A DNA stretch of 36,275 nucleotides from Lentibacillus kapialis (GCF_014646635.1 NZ_BMNQ01000035.1:1-36275); one strand, 5' to 3'; shown: positions 8,101-17,706, counted from the first letter of the stretch. Translations and numbers: made by a program. The notes: generated from the letters alone by a model not told the origin.

Positions 8101-8990
8101 TTATTTTCCATTTTTCATTTTGTCAATCTTATCCTGATGGTTATCAATCCACGCTTGTGTGACGTCGTCGGCATCCTTACCACTATCAATTTCGGCGATC
8201 ATTTTTTCCATATCTTCCATAGATATACTCCAGTTGCTTAAAAACTTATATGCCTCGGGTGCTTTCTCTTCCAATCCTTTATTGGCAATAATATGAATCG
8301 TACTCTTATCAAACAATCCCTTCTGATTGGCGGCTTTTTTATTTGTCAGTATTTTTAAATCGTATTTATCAAACATCGAATGGGGGCGCCAACCATAAAA
8401 CAAAACAGGCTTTTCCTCTTTCATTTTTGCTTCAGCAGCTGCTAGCATAGCTGCTTCTGAGGAATTAGTCATTTCAATGTCCAGATCATAAAAATCGATA
8501 AGTTTTTTCATGTCCTGCATTGCCGGATCGCCTGCACCAATTGCAAACATTTCATTATTTACCATATCCTCTTTACCTTTTAATCCTCAGCGGAGTTGAT
8601 ATCCATATACTTAGGAACAACCATTCCTGAATTTGCATCACTGTAACTGACGGAAATACTTTCTATTGAATCAGAATACTCTTCAATATATTGTCTTTGT
8701 GCTGGATACCATGAATCCATAAATATATCAATATCACCATTTGACATACCGGTATAAACACTACCAGCATCGGCATTTATCTCTTCTACTTTATAACCCA
8801 TGTTCTCTAATATTTTACCAGCTATTTTTGTCGGTGGAACGGTACTTGTCCAATTTGTGACGCCAAAGGTTAATGTTGGTTTATCTCCATCACCTGTATC
8901 TTCCGAATCACCTGTATCGCCACTTGATGAGCAACCATACATGGCTATTGATAACCCAATTGTTATTAGAATAAATAATGTTTTCTTCAT
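8101..8990 (-). pseudogene. Glycine betaine/proline-type ABC substrate-binding lipoprotein, frameshifted
   Basis: Two adjacent frames (8990-8580 and 8565-8101) together form one OpuAC/ProX-type binding lipoprotein. The first has a lipoprotein signal ending MYGC, the NWTST segment and MDSWYPAQ; the second has YGWRPHSMF and ends NHQDKIDKMK. Aligned with the intact paralogue at 22830-23711, the first half stops just after VVPKYMDIN at a TAA where the paralogue reads GDLKGKEDM. Total length 890 nt is one base short of 297 codons, so one lost base near 8575-8583 explains the break. The aromatic residues that cage betaine are kept, so the loss looks recent, or could be a sequencing error. No permease or ATPase gene is adjacent. 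Confidence 0.88.
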
Positions 8991-9211
8991 TTTTAATAAC
9001 TCCTAACGTATTAAATATCGTTTTTTGACTCTTTTTTAGAATAATGCAAACGCTAATAGAAATCAAAGTCCTATATAATTAATACAGCACAAAAAATTTG
9101 TAAAGTTTTTATTGTATAAAGTTTATCTTATTTTTTCTTAAAATTACTTCATATTACTCCAAAATACTTATTTATTGAATATAATTTTGATTAAAGCAGG
9201 TTATATATCGA

Positions 9212-9264
9212 AGAAAAAGAACGTTTTCGTAAACGTGAGATGCTTAATACGAAAACGCTCTTTA
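9212..9264 (-). terminator. Terminator of the DHA2 exporter gene
   Basis: On the minus strand AAAGAGCGTTTTCGTA pairs with TACGAAAACGTTCTTT and is followed by a T-rich tract. It lies about 40 nt after the stop at 9302. Confidence 0.8.
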
Positions 9265-9301
9265 AGGTGACATTTAAAACTATCATATTTCACTTCTTGT
9301 T

Positions 9302-10750
9302 TTATACATTCACCGATTTCTTCTTATCGTATTCTTTTTCCACAGATTCAGACGCATCATCAGTCGGTGGATAGGTTTTTTTAACAAAAATAGATAAGAT
9401 AATTCCACTGAACGATAAAACTGTAATAACTAGGAAAGCAACGTTGACTCCGTGAATATCAGGGTTTGAAATAGATGGTGCCTGTTGAGAGTTAACTGCT
9501 GTCATCGTCATAATCGTAACGAGAACCGCGGTTCCGACAGATGCTGCGATTTGCCGCATCGTATTGTTCATGGCCGTACCGTGAGGAATCAATTTTTGTG
9601 GCAATTGATTCAAACCTGCTGTCGTCACGGGCATCATCACCATTGAGAAGCCAAACATGCGAACGGCATACATAACGATCAGGAACACCAGAGTCGTTGT
9701 TGTACCCAGGAAACCAAAGGCCAGGGTCGCGCCAGTCATAATAATCAAGCCAATAATTGCTAACCAGCGAGCTCCAATTCGATCAAAGATCCGCCCGGTA
9801 ATCGGGGACATTAACCCAGAGACAAGAGCTCCGGGAAGGAGAACAAGTCCGGATTCCATAGCCGTGAAATCTCTCATATTCTGCATATAGAGCGGAATTA
9901 ATGTCTCCGAGCCGATCAATCCAAGGAACGAGATCATGCCAATTACCGTTGTAATTGTAAATATATTGTATTTGAATACCCTGAATTCCAACATCGGATG
10001 CCGCATGCGTAATTGCCGCATTATAAAGACAAGAAGGGTAAGAACACCAACTGTAAGAATGACAATGGTCCTTTCACTGTCCCACCCATAGTTCCCGGCG
10101 CTTGAGAATCCAAACAGCAGTCCGCCAAAACCGACGGAAGATAAGATGATCGATAGGATATCAAGTTTCGGATAGGTGAGTTCTGTAACATTCCTCAGTA
10201 TGAAATAAGCTATGATGATAATGAGTATAGCTAAAGGTAAAATAAGTAAAAATAAGAATCTCCAGGAATACTGAGACGTTATCCAGCCGGACAAAGTCGG
10301 CCCAATAGCCGGTGCAAAAGAGATAACCAGCCCGATGTAGCCCATCGCTGCTCCTCGTTTATGAACAGGAAAAATTAACAAGAAAACCGTCTGCATGAGC
10401 GGCATCATAATCCCCGCGCCGGCTGATTGAATAATTCTTCCTGCCAATAATAAACTAAAATTCGGAGCAAGGCCTCCTGCAACCGTACCGATCGCGAATA
10501 CACTCATTGCCGTCATAAAAAGCTGACGTGTTGTAAACCGTTCAATTAGAAATGCAGTAACGGGAATCATGACCCCATTGACGAGCATAAAGACAGTAGT
10601 CAGCCATTGAGCTGAATTAGCTGAAATATTCATTTCATCCATGATTGGAGGAATAGCTGTAATCATAAGTGTTTGATTTAAAATCGCAATAAATGAACCT
10701 GCTAGCAGAAGAGCAGCCATTAACGTTTTGTTATACGGTTGCGTTGTCAT
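9302..10750 (-). CDS. DHA2-family MFS multidrug exporter (EmrB/LmrB-like)
   Basis: A 482-residue major facilitator with about 14 membrane helices, matching B. subtilis LmrB in length. Family marks include the N-terminal helix with AILNQTLMITAIPPIMDEM, the motif A region after helix 2 (ERFTTRQLF), the arginine of helix 4 (LAGRIIQSAGAGIMMP) and the antiporter motif C in helix 5 (GLVISFAPAIGPTLSGWI). Such proteins expel drugs or metabolites by proton exchange. It is a single-gene unit, with its own terminator downstream and a long non-coding region upstream. The ribosome site (GAAGTGGG) is modest. No regulator lies beside it. Confidence 0.9.
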   Translation of the reverse strand: MTTQPYNKTLMAALLLAGSFIAILNQTLMITAIPPIMDEMNISANSAQWLTTVFMLVNGVMIPVTAFLIERFTTRQLFMTAMSVFAIGTVAGGLAPNFSLLLAGRIIQSAGAGIMMPLMQTVFLLIFPVHKRGAAMGYIGLVISFAPAIGPTLSGWITSQYSWRFLFLLILPLAILIIIIAYFILRNVTELTYPKLDILSIILSSVGFGGLLFGFSSAGNYGWDSERTIVILTVGVLTLLVFIMRQLRMRHPMLEFRVFKYNIFTITTVIGMISFLGLIGSETLIPLYMQNMRDFTAMESGLVLLPGALVSGLMSPITGRIFDRIGARWLAIIGLIIMTGATLAFGFLGTTTTLVFLIVMYAVRMFGFSMVMMPVTTAGLNQLPQKLIPHGTAMNNTMRQIAASVGTAVLVTIMTMTAVNSQQAPSISNPDIHGVNVAFLVITVLSFSGIILSIFVKKTYPPTDDASESVEKEYDKKKSVNV

Positions 10751-10917
10751 TTGTATTACCCACTTCTTTCAATTAAAATAAATCATGTAACTCTCGCATT
10801 ATACGTGGTATGACAGTAACTTACAACCATTTAATTCGGCTTTATCCCTCTGCCGCAATTCAATTATCCTTTTGTCTGCTTAATTACAGTCAGAACTGGA
10901 AAAGCTAACAAATAATA

Positions 10918-10959
10918 GGCGATAGCTATTAGACATGGGCAATAGCTATCGCCTTTTTT
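10918..10959 (+). terminator. Strong hairpin with T-tract, possibly bidirectional
   Basis: GGCGATAGCTATT (10918-10930) pairs perfectly with AATAGCTATCGCC (10941-10953) and is followed by TTTTTT on the plus strand. No plus-strand gene precedes it; on the minus strand it could end the dehydrogenase transcript from 11229, although the T-tract there is broken. Confidence 0.7.
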
Positions 10960-11137
10960 ATAACGTCAGAAAGTATAAATGATGGATGACCTTATATAAG
11001 AAAACTTGGTTTATCGCCAAGCTTTAATGGCGAAAGCCTTAGTTGCACTTATGCAGTAAGAAATAATTTGTACTTCTTAACTGCAAAAAAAGCTTCGGCA
11101 TTCGCTATAAGGCGAGGCGGATGCCGAGTTTTTTCTA
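10960..11137 (+). repeat. Mosaic intergenic repeat (modules A-C-B)
   Basis: The segment starts ATAACGTCAGAAAGTATAAA and ends with the hairpin of the 88-bp element (CGGCATTCGC ... GATGCCG, then GTTTTTTC). Between these halves, after AAGAAAA at about 11004, about 85 bp are inserted that match the reverse complement of 3832-3914. It is therefore an 88-bp-type element interrupted by a second repeat. Confidence 0.8.
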
Positions 11138-11228
11138 ATATTACGTATGATCGATGATCGTGGGGGAAAGTCAAATGCCCAAAAGAATTGAATGATAACT
11201 CACCAACAAAATGATACAAAAGATTTTA

Positions 11229-12107
11229 TTAATACCCTTCAAAAAGTTTAATCAACGCCTGTGTTCCGCTATCATTTTCCCCTTTTTCCGCAAGTTCCTT
11301 ATATAACTGATGTGAAAGTTCAACCCCTGGCATTGATAGCCCCATTTCCTCTGCAGAATCGAGCGCAATTGTCATATCCTTAATAAAATGCTTCACATAG
11401 AATCCCGGTTCATAATCACCCGCGAGCATGCGTGGTGCCAATTTTGATAATGAGAAGCTTCCTGCAGCACCCGTTGAAATACTGTCAAGGACCAATGATG
11501 GATTCAATCCAGCTTTTTTTGCATATACAATAGCCTCACATACTCCAATCATATTTGTAGCAATAGCTATTTGGTTTACCATTTTTGTATGCTGACCAGC
11601 ACCTACATCGCCTTGTAATATTATGTTTTCACCCATAATTTCAAATAAAGGCCTAACTTCATCAAATGATTCCTGACCACCACCGACCATGATGGCGAGT
11701 GTACCATTTTTCGCCCCTGCATCACCTCCCGATACAGGAGCATCCATCGCATGAATATTTCTTTCCTTTGCTTTACGGGCAATCTCTACTGCAAGAGTCG
11801 GCTTGGAGGTTGTCATATCAATGACATACGTACCTTGTCTAGCATTTTCAATAATACCGGCGCTTCCAAAGTAAACACCCTCCACATCGGATGGATAGCC
11901 GACCATTGTGATGATTACATCAGAGTCTTTCGCTAATTCGGCAACCGAATCCTTCCAGGTAGCATTGTTTTCCAATAATTCACGTGCTTTTTCTTTTGTT
12001 CGGGTAAATACGTTGATTGGGTATCCACTTTTTTGCAGATTCCGAGCCATACTTTTTCCCATAACTCCAGCACCGATAATCCCAATAGTAGATTCCTTTG
12101 AAACCAT
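11229..12107 (-). CDS. NAD(P)-dependent beta-hydroxyacid dehydrogenase (3-hydroxyisobutyrate / tartronate semialdehyde reductase family)
   Basis: A 292-residue cytoplasmic enzyme of the 3-hydroxyisobutyrate dehydrogenase family, similar in type to B. subtilis YkwC. The dinucleotide site GIIGAGVMG is at 9-17, the substrate motif DAPVSGG at 122-128 and the catalytic lysine K175 in GAGQHTKMVNQ. The R at the end of the second strand (VFTRT) suggests NADP preference, which is an inference. It interconverts a 3-hydroxy acid and its semialdehyde; the exact substrate cannot be told. AAGGAGG precedes the ATG. It may serve the aldehyde-producing gene cluster to its right but is separated from it by a mobile insertion and the RpiR gene. 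Confidence 0.87.
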   Translation of the reverse strand: MVSKESTIGIIGAGVMGKSMARNLQKSGYPINVFTRTKEKARELLENNATWKDSVAELAKDSDVIITMVGYPSDVEGVYFGSAGIIENARQGTYVIDMTTSKPTLAVEIARKAKERNIHAMDAPVSGGDAGAKNGTLAIMVGGGQESFDEVRPLFEIMGENIILQGDVGAGQHTKMVNQIAIATNMIGVCEAIVYAKKAGLNPSLVLDSISTGAAGSFSLSKLAPRMLAGDYEPGFYVKHFIKDMTIALDSAEEMGLSMPGVELSHQLYKELAEKGENDSGTQALIKLFEGY

Positions 12108-12187
12108 TTACGATTCCTCCTTCATAGGATAATATAGTCTGAAATATCAGGTAATAGATGCTTTCTATGTGATTCTAGCTTCATCCT

Positions 12188-12298
12188 TTAATAAATCCCC
12201 ACACTTGCAAGTAAGATTGCAGGAATAAGAGAAAAAATCGGAATGAGAATTGCGATAACTGCTATATTTCTATAAGATGTAAGGCTTTCAGAAATCAA
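12188..12298 (-). pseudogene. Possible membrane-protein remnant, 36 codons
   Basis: A short minus-strand frame reads as a polar start followed by one strong membrane helix (AVIAILIPIFSLIPAILLAS) and a stop. It has only a TTG start with a distant AAGGAT. It may be the C-terminal end of a decayed transporter or a small membrane peptide. No homologue is recognised. Confidence 0.25.
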
Positions 12299-12431
12299 TC
12301 ACGTTTATAATCCTTACAATCATTGATTTGGCAGTATTTGTTGAGCGTCTATTACATCATCCCGCTCGTACTTGACTGGTTTTCTCTCGAGGTTTCACAA
12401 GCTTATCAATTATATGATTGATCTAATTTAA

Positions 12432-12671
12432 GGCTGTTGACCAAAATCTATGGTTGACAAATTAGATGTCATTTTGACGTCAGCAGTCGCTTCGGAAAAA
12501 CACTACGCTTTCCGTGGGCTTGTCCTCAGCCTCCTCGAAAAAGAAGGTCGCTTTTTCTGCGGGGTCTTCACACTGCGCATTCCCACAGGAGTCTCCGTGT
12601 TTTTCCTCCGCTAGCTAGTTTCACTACTATATTCACTCATTCATTTCAACCATAGATTTTGGTGTTGACCC
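12432..12671. mobile_element. MITE-like element with terminal inverted repeats
   Basis: The ends share ACCAAAATCTATGGTTGA in inverted orientation (left 12439-12456, right 12645-12662). An inner inverted pair, GGAAAAACAC at 12494 and GTGTTTTTCC at 12597, allows a second fold. CTAATTTAA flanks both sides (12423-12431 and 12672-12680), which looks like an 8-9 bp target duplication. There is no open frame. Size, ends and duplication length fit a non-autonomous element, perhaps mobilised by an ISL3-type transposase (inference). Confidence 0.8.
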
Positions 12672-12691
12672 CTAATTTAATACAAAGTCTT

Positions 12692-13558
12692 TTAATATGA
12701 AAAAGTGACGTTATTTTCAAGCAGTGTTCTCTCCAGTTTTTTTAACTTTTTAACTGATTCTTCAGAAGATCGTTTTCCGATTTCAATAACTAACGCCTCT
12801 ATCAATGCAACGATTGGTACCACGGAATACTGTTTTTTGCTCACTTCAACTTGTAATGTTACGGAAGCGTAACGAATAATAGGGCAAGAAATATAATCCG
12901 TTATCAATATAATCTTAATACCCAGTTGATTGGCCAGCATAGCTGCTTGTATAATTCGATTAGTGTATGGCTCAAAAGCAAAAATCAGTAAAACTTCATC
13001 CTTTTCAATTTGTAATATATTATCAAAAAGTACTTCGGTATCATGGCTTAATTGTCTTATCTTAGAATAAAATTCCCCAAGCAGCTGTTCAAGATATAAA
13101 GCCATTGCTTTATAGGGTCTTGTTCCGAGAACATTAAGCTGTCTTGAATGGAGTATAATATCAATCACATATTCGAAATTTTCTATCAAGTTTGAATCCA
13201 ATGATTTATCCAGCATATTCACGGACTCGTTCCAAACTTGTATTATAGTTGGAGCACTCTCTTCCTTATTTGGGATTTCCGAAATGGACTTATTTAATGT
13301 CCATTTTGAATCATCAGGCAACCATTCATCAAAAATATCTTTTCGAAAATCATTAAAGTTGTTATAGCCTAATGCATTTATCGCACGCATAACAGTTGAA
13401 ACGCCTACTTTAGCATTATCTGCAAGCCCTTTAACCGTTGTTAACCCAATTGATTGATAATTCTTCAAGATATAATCACATAGTTGCCTTTGTTTTTTGG
13501 GTAGAAAATCCTTAATATTAATAATTGCATCAATGATTGATTGGTTATGTGAGACCAT
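12692..13558 (-). CDS. RpiR/MurR-family transcriptional regulator
   Basis: A 288-residue regulator with an N-terminal HTH_6 domain (about 1-75, with KKQRQLCDYILKNY and GVSTVMRAINALGY) and a C-terminal SIS domain (about 120-265) of the kind that binds phosphosugars. The SIS part is divergent (NVLGTRPYKAMALYLEQLL), so the effector may not be a sugar phosphate. The ATG at 13558 is chosen because AAAGGAG lies 6 nt upstream; an in-frame ATG two codons earlier abuts the ribosome site. It follows the EamA gene on the same strand and may control the cluster at 13727-20156. Confidence 0.85.
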   Translation of the reverse strand: MVSHNQSIIDAIINIKDFLPKKQRQLCDYILKNYQSIGLTTVKGLADNAKVGVSTVMRAINALGYNNFNDFRKDIFDEWLPDDSKWTLNKSISEIPNKEESAPTIIQVWNESVNMLDKSLDSNLIENFEYVIDIILHSRQLNVLGTRPYKAMALYLEQLLGEFYSKIRQLSHDTEVLFDNILQIEKDEVLLIFAFEPYTNRIIQAAMLANQLGIKIILITDYISCPIIRYASVTLQVEVSKKQYSVVPIVALIEALVIEIGKRSSEESVKKLKKLERTLLENNVTFSY

Positions 13559-13726
13559 TTGCATCTCCTTTCACCTTCTACAACAGCAATCCGAGATTAT
13601 GACTATAATATATTATATCTCATTACAGAAGATGAACCAATCAAAAATTAGCTTTCCCAAATAGACTCTGCTTAATATAGATGGAACAACTACCGGCATC
13701 CAATAGTCGTCCAGTTCACTTTGACA

Positions 13727-14665
13727 TTAAGACAATTCACGAATTCTATCCTGTTTCAAGTCAACTACTTTTTTAACCTTTCTCCGTCTTCCTGCAACCA
13801 GGATTGCTGAATACAAAACCAGCGCAATTCCTAACACTTGCCAAGTTCGCAGATATTCCCCAAAAAAAAGTACGCCAGTTATTACTGCAACGATAGGTTC
13901 TATTGTCGCTAAAATAGAAGCCTTGCTAGCTTCCAGATACTTCAATCCTGAGGCATACAAAAGGTAACCTGCAACCGTGCCCACTAAAGCTAACAACACG
14001 GCATATACCCAAACCTCTAAATGCTGAAATTGACCAGTATCCTTCATAATGTCACTTGTCAAAAACATAAAAATACTTGTATAAAGAAACGTATACGTAG
14101 TAATAGTTAATGCAGAATATTGTTTTGTGATAGGCTTACTAAAAATACTATACAATGCATAACAAAATCCCGAAAAAATTCCCATTAACAAGGTGTTCAC
14201 GGGTATACCTTGTTGGCCAAATGGTAACAACCCTACGACAAACGCACAACCTGCAACAGCAAGAACAAGTGCTAAACCTTTACGAATAGTCAAAGATTCC
14301 TTGAAAAAAAGTCGTGAAAGAATGGTTACAAATAGTGGCCCCGTATATAAAAGGGTTACTGCAAGAGACAGACTTGATTTAGAAAAGACTTGAAAGTAAA
14401 AATAGTTAAAAAAGGCAATACCTAAAATGCCTGCACCAGCGAAATAAAAGTGATCCTTAAATCTGGTACGTAACTGGTCGCGATAAAATATAGCCATAAA
14501 TAGGATAAGAATAACAAAGGTGAAAATTCCTCGAATGGCAACTACGTCCCATGGTGTGAAGCCGCGAGCGTACAATGGATCAATAAATAAACCAATTAAC
14601 CCCCAACATGTCGCACCAGCAATTGTGACAAGGTAAACTCTAAGATTTAATACTTTATTTTTCAT
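13727..14665 (-). CDS. EamA/DMT-family transporter
   Basis: A 312-residue member of the drug/metabolite transporter superfamily with ten predicted membrane helices in two EamA repeats (about 8-140 and 150-290). Typical signs are the helix-1 CWGLIGLF motif, SLAVTLLYTGPLFVTILSRLFFKE at the end of the first repeat and ASILATIEPIVAVITGVLFFGEYL at the end of the second. It probably exports a small metabolite or amino acid. The ATG at 14665 has GGAG 8 nt upstream; a GTG three codons earlier is less likely. It is the last structural gene in a co-directional series with the MFS, oxidase, aldolase and aldehyde dehydrogenase genes. Confidence 0.87.
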   Translation of the reverse strand: MKNKVLNLRVYLVTIAGATCWGLIGLFIDPLYARGFTPWDVVAIRGIFTFVILILFMAIFYRDQLRTRFKDHFYFAGAGILGIAFFNYFYFQVFSKSSLSLAVTLLYTGPLFVTILSRLFFKESLTIRKGLALVLAVAGCAFVVGLLPFGQQGIPVNTLLMGIFSGFCYALYSIFSKPITKQYSALTITTYTFLYTSIFMFLTSDIMKDTGQFQHLEVWVYAVLLALVGTVAGYLLYASGLKYLEASKASILATIEPIVAVITGVLFFGEYLRTWQVLGIALVLYSAILVAGRRRKVKKVVDLKQDRIRELS

Positions 14666-14737
14666 AGCTTCCACTCCAGTACTAACTAAGTCACTTTGTT
14701 ACTCCGATCAGTGCTTGGGGCGTTTAAACAGTTTTAT

Positions 14738-16111
14738 CTATTTAACTTTTTTGCTTTGTGTAAAGCTGTCCTCTTGTGGTCTCCCACTATCAATGGAACT
14801 AGCTTGTGAAATACTCATATTTTTTGTTTCCGGTGCCATGAATACAGCAACTAAAAATCCAATGAAAAGCAGCGCTCCAGAAATATACAATGTATTTGCC
14901 AAACCAAAATTTCCCAAAATGAGCGGGAATACAAATGTACTAACGGCAGAGGCGATACGGCTTATTCCGGTGGTAAATCCGCCTGCCGTAGCCCGAATAT
15001 GGGTTGGAAAAAGCTCATACGGATATATCCACTGATGGGCTCCCATCCCAGTATTAAACGTTCCATAGATTACAAAGAGAGCCAAAATTAACGCAAATGG
15101 GATATTTAATCCGGAGGTTGCTCCCAATGTTAATAAAGTGATGGAAGTTATTAAAAGTGGCCAAATCAGCGTAGGCCTTCTTCCATACTTTTCAACGAGA
15201 TAAAGAATCGGTAATAAACCAGCAAGATAAAGAATATTAATGACTGCCGATCCTAGATATTCCTGCGAACCGTCGTTAACACCAAATTGCCCTAATATTT
15301 CAGGAATATAGGTCCCTATTGAAAAGGTGGTCATAACTTGAATCGACCAAAAAACTGATACGAAAATAACCCATTTCCCATAACCATTACGAAATATATC
15401 AAGAAAGGTAGTTTTCTCAGTACTCTCATTTTCGTCCGAAATAATAACATGCTCTCCGAATATTTCTTTAACAATAGCGTTTGCTTCTTTTTCCCTACCT
15501 TGTTTAGCTAGCCAACGAGGGGATTCCGGCATATTCATACGCGCGATCAATAACAAAACAACCGGAACCACACTACTTGAAAGCATCCATCTCCAGCTTT
15601 CATCACCTATGGATAGCATAAAATAACCGGCCAAAAAGGAAACGGCGTAACCGATAAACCAGAGACCATTTATCCCTCCGAGCAGAATGCCGCGATGCTT
15701 CTTCGGTGAAAATTCTGTCATTAGAGCTCCTGATATAGGGTAATCTGCCCCTAACGCAAAACCTATGAAAAATCTTAACATGAACAATTGCAAGGGATCT
15801 TGAACAAAAAACTGAAGGATTGACAGAATAGCCAGGATGAGCATATTCAGAATAAACATCTTTTTTCGGCCAACCAGATCAGTAAGAAAGCCTCCGAATG
15901 TTCCACCAACAAACATACCCGCTAATGTTGCCGCTCCAATCAAACCTGTAACGATTGGAGACATATCAAAATAAGGTTGCATGATAGAAAGTGCAACAGC
16001 AATAATTCCTAAAACATATCCGTCAACGAATGTACTACCGCTGGTATAGGCAAAAATTTTAAAATGGATTTTACTTAAAGGCATTTCCTCCATTGTTTTA
16101 ACTTTACTCAT
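14738..16111 (-). CDS. MFS transporter, sugar-porter type
   Basis: A 457-residue major facilitator with 12 helices. Motifs include GRKKMF after helix 2, RFFIGFALGADYPISGALMTEF in helices 4-5, PESPRWLAKQGR before the central loop, YGRRPT after helix 8 and PETKN at the C-terminus, all typical of the sugar porter group, which also carries organic and aromatic acids. It is probably the uptake system for the substrate of the neighbouring oxidase, aldehyde dehydrogenase and aldolase. The ATG at 16111 has AGGAGG 6 nt upstream; the longer frame to 16162 lacks a site. A 200-nt gap separates it from the oxidase gene, so a separate promoter is possible. Confidence 0.87.
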   Translation of the reverse strand: MSKVKTMEEMPLSKIHFKIFAYTSGSTFVDGYVLGIIAVALSIMQPYFDMSPIVTGLIGAATLAGMFVGGTFGGFLTDLVGRKKMFILNMLILAILSILQFFVQDPLQLFMLRFFIGFALGADYPISGALMTEFSPKKHRGILLGGINGLWFIGYAVSFLAGYFMLSIGDESWRWMLSSSVVPVVLLLIARMNMPESPRWLAKQGREKEANAIVKEIFGEHVIISDENESTEKTTFLDIFRNGYGKWVIFVSVFWSIQVMTTFSIGTYIPEILGQFGVNDGSQEYLGSAVINILYLAGLLPILYLVEKYGRRPTLIWPLLITSITLLTLGATSGLNIPFALILALFVIYGTFNTGMGAHQWIYPYELFPTHIRATAGGFTTGISRIASAVSTFVFPLILGNFGLANTLYISGALLFIGFLVAVFMAPETKNMSISQASSIDSGRPQEDSFTQSKKVK

Positions 16112-16311
16112 ACTTTTCCTCCTAATAAATAGTGAAATACCACAGATGATTCTCCTAATCACATTGCCTTTCTTTATAAAGCCTTATTGATATGTTCTAA
16201 CATGACTATATGAATGTTTGATTACTACTTTACAACATGTAAACACAATCTCATTTAAATATTAAATTTTGAATTTCCCATATATTATGGGCAGTCAATA
16301 AAGCAATTTAA

Positions 16312-17706
16312 TTAATTAGAAACCACAGTCTTTAGTTTCGTCTCTTTCCGGGATTCAAAATCCCCGGTTCCCAGTAAGCTATTTATATTCTGTGCTGCAT
16401 TGAACCCCGTTTGGACAGCCGTTTCGGTATAAAACGTACCCAAATAATCACCAGCTAAGAGTAACCTACCAGCAGGCTGTTGTGTTAAAGTTGATTGTAT
16501 TTTCGCACGACCTGGGAAAACATAGGCTGAGCCTAATGGCCATCTGCTAACTTGGGCTTCAACTACATGATTACTGAACCCGGGAAACATTTCGTTTAGG
16601 TCTTTTAGATATATTTGAATAATTTCCTCGTCAGACTTGTCAATAAGTTTATGACCGCGCCCTGCCGGCGAAAAAGTCATGAAACTGCTACCCGGTTGTC
16701 TCACGGTTTCAGTTGAATGATTGAGATTAGAATTATGAATCAGAACATCAAAAGACCTTTTAGGGGTAGCTATAGAATATAAGTTATCCCACACTTGAGG
16801 ATCTGTTTCATTGGTCAAAAAGGAGGCGCTAACATGTGGGCCATAGGTAATTTTATCAAGAGCTTCCCCAATTTTCGGTTCAATATCGATTGCTATTCTA
16901 CGTGTAACTGGAGCTGGTGTTGCTAAAATAGCATAACGCGCTTCCTCTTCATGTTCTAATCCGTTTTGGGTGTATCGGACGACAACGGAGTTCTCTTTAT
17001 GAAACACTTCATTTACTTTAGCATTCAGTTGTACTCGATTGCCTAATGATACTGCAATCGTTTCAGTGAGAGTTGACGGGCCGCCAACAATATTTCGCGA
17101 TAATCCTTGGCTTTTATCCCAGATTAAGTTAAAATACCCCACTCCTGCCCCTGCAGATATTTGTTCAGGATCTCCAGTGGAACGACTTACTGTGGGCCTA
17201 AAGATTGCATCAGCATCCAATGGCAATTCCCCTACAAAATCTGTAAAAGTCCTATCATTCATAAAATCAAGAACGCGTTGTTGCTGAACCTTATAATCTT
17301 CTCCAGGACGAAATTTAGCTACCTTTCCGTATTTCATAACAGCTGCACGTACTTTAGCTCCAGCCCGAATTAGAGCGAATCTGGATTTCCATGACATAGG
17401 AACTTTAAAAGGATATGTCTCCACTCGACCATCTTTAACCAGTTTTCCATTCATAAACATTGCAGCTAACACACCTGGTACTGGTAGCGCTTCTACCCCT
17501 ACTGATTTCAAAAGCTCTTCTGTGGCTGAATTAGGGCCGCCAAATAAATGGCCACCCCAATTCATCCAATAATTTCCTCGTCTTTCGGATTTTATACGAC
17601 CACCAACACGATTATCGGATTCTAAAAGTGAAATGTTGTGGTGTTTAAGACGCCATGCAGCCGACAAGCCAGCGATTCCCCCGCCAATTATGATGACATC
17701 TTTCAC
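16312..17706 (-). CDS. FAD-dependent amine oxidase / protoporphyrinogen-oxidase-like protein
   Basis: A 464-residue flavoprotein. The FAD-binding motif GGGIAGLSAAW is at 8-18, E30 ends the second strand, and GGR follows at 35-37. The C-terminal FAD motif is RLLLAGDYLGTFYTETAVQTGF. The fold is that of monoamine oxidase, phytoene desaturase and HemY; no haem genes are near and the partners are an aldolase and an aldehyde dehydrogenase, so oxidation of an amine to an aldehyde is the better guess. No signal peptide is present. It starts with GTG at 17706 with GGAGGG upstream, and its first bases overlap the stop of the aldolase gene (GTGA), so the two are translationally coupled. Confidence 0.85.
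   Translation of the reverse strand: MKDVIIIGGGIAGLSAAWRLKHHNISLLESDNRVGGRIKSERRGNYWMNWGGHLFGGPNSATEELLKSVGVEALPVPGVLAAMFMNGKLVKDGRVETYPFKVPMSWKSRFALIRAGAKVRAAVMKYGKVAKFRPGEDYKVQQQRVLDFMNDRTFTDFVGELPLDADAIFRPTVSRSTGDPEQISAGAGVGYFNLIWDKSQGLSRNIVGGPSTLTETIAVSLGNRVQLNAKVNEVFHKENSVVVRYTQNGLEHEEEARYAILATPAPVTRRIAIDIEPKIGEALDKITYGPHVSASFLTNETDPQVWDNLYSIATPKRSFDVLIHNSNLNHSTETVRQPGSSFMTFSPAGRGHKLIDKSDEEIIQIYLKDLNEMFPGFSNHVVEAQVSRWPLGSAYVFPGRAKIQSTLTQQPAGRLLLAGDYLGTFYTETAVQTGFNAAQNINSLLGTGDFESRKETKLKTVVSN

Noticed and set aside
8101-8990. Programmed frameshift in the binding-protein gene
   Set aside because: The paralogue is uninterrupted and the site lacks a stimulating structure; an ordinary one-base loss is simpler.
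14715-15035. Plus-strand frame of 106 codons
   Set aside because: It is antisense to the well-supported MFS gene, has no ribosome site and shows no family features.
16312-17706. Protoporphyrinogen oxidase HemY
   Set aside because: The fold matches, but there are no haem genes nearby and it is coupled to an aldolase and an aldehyde dehydrogenase.
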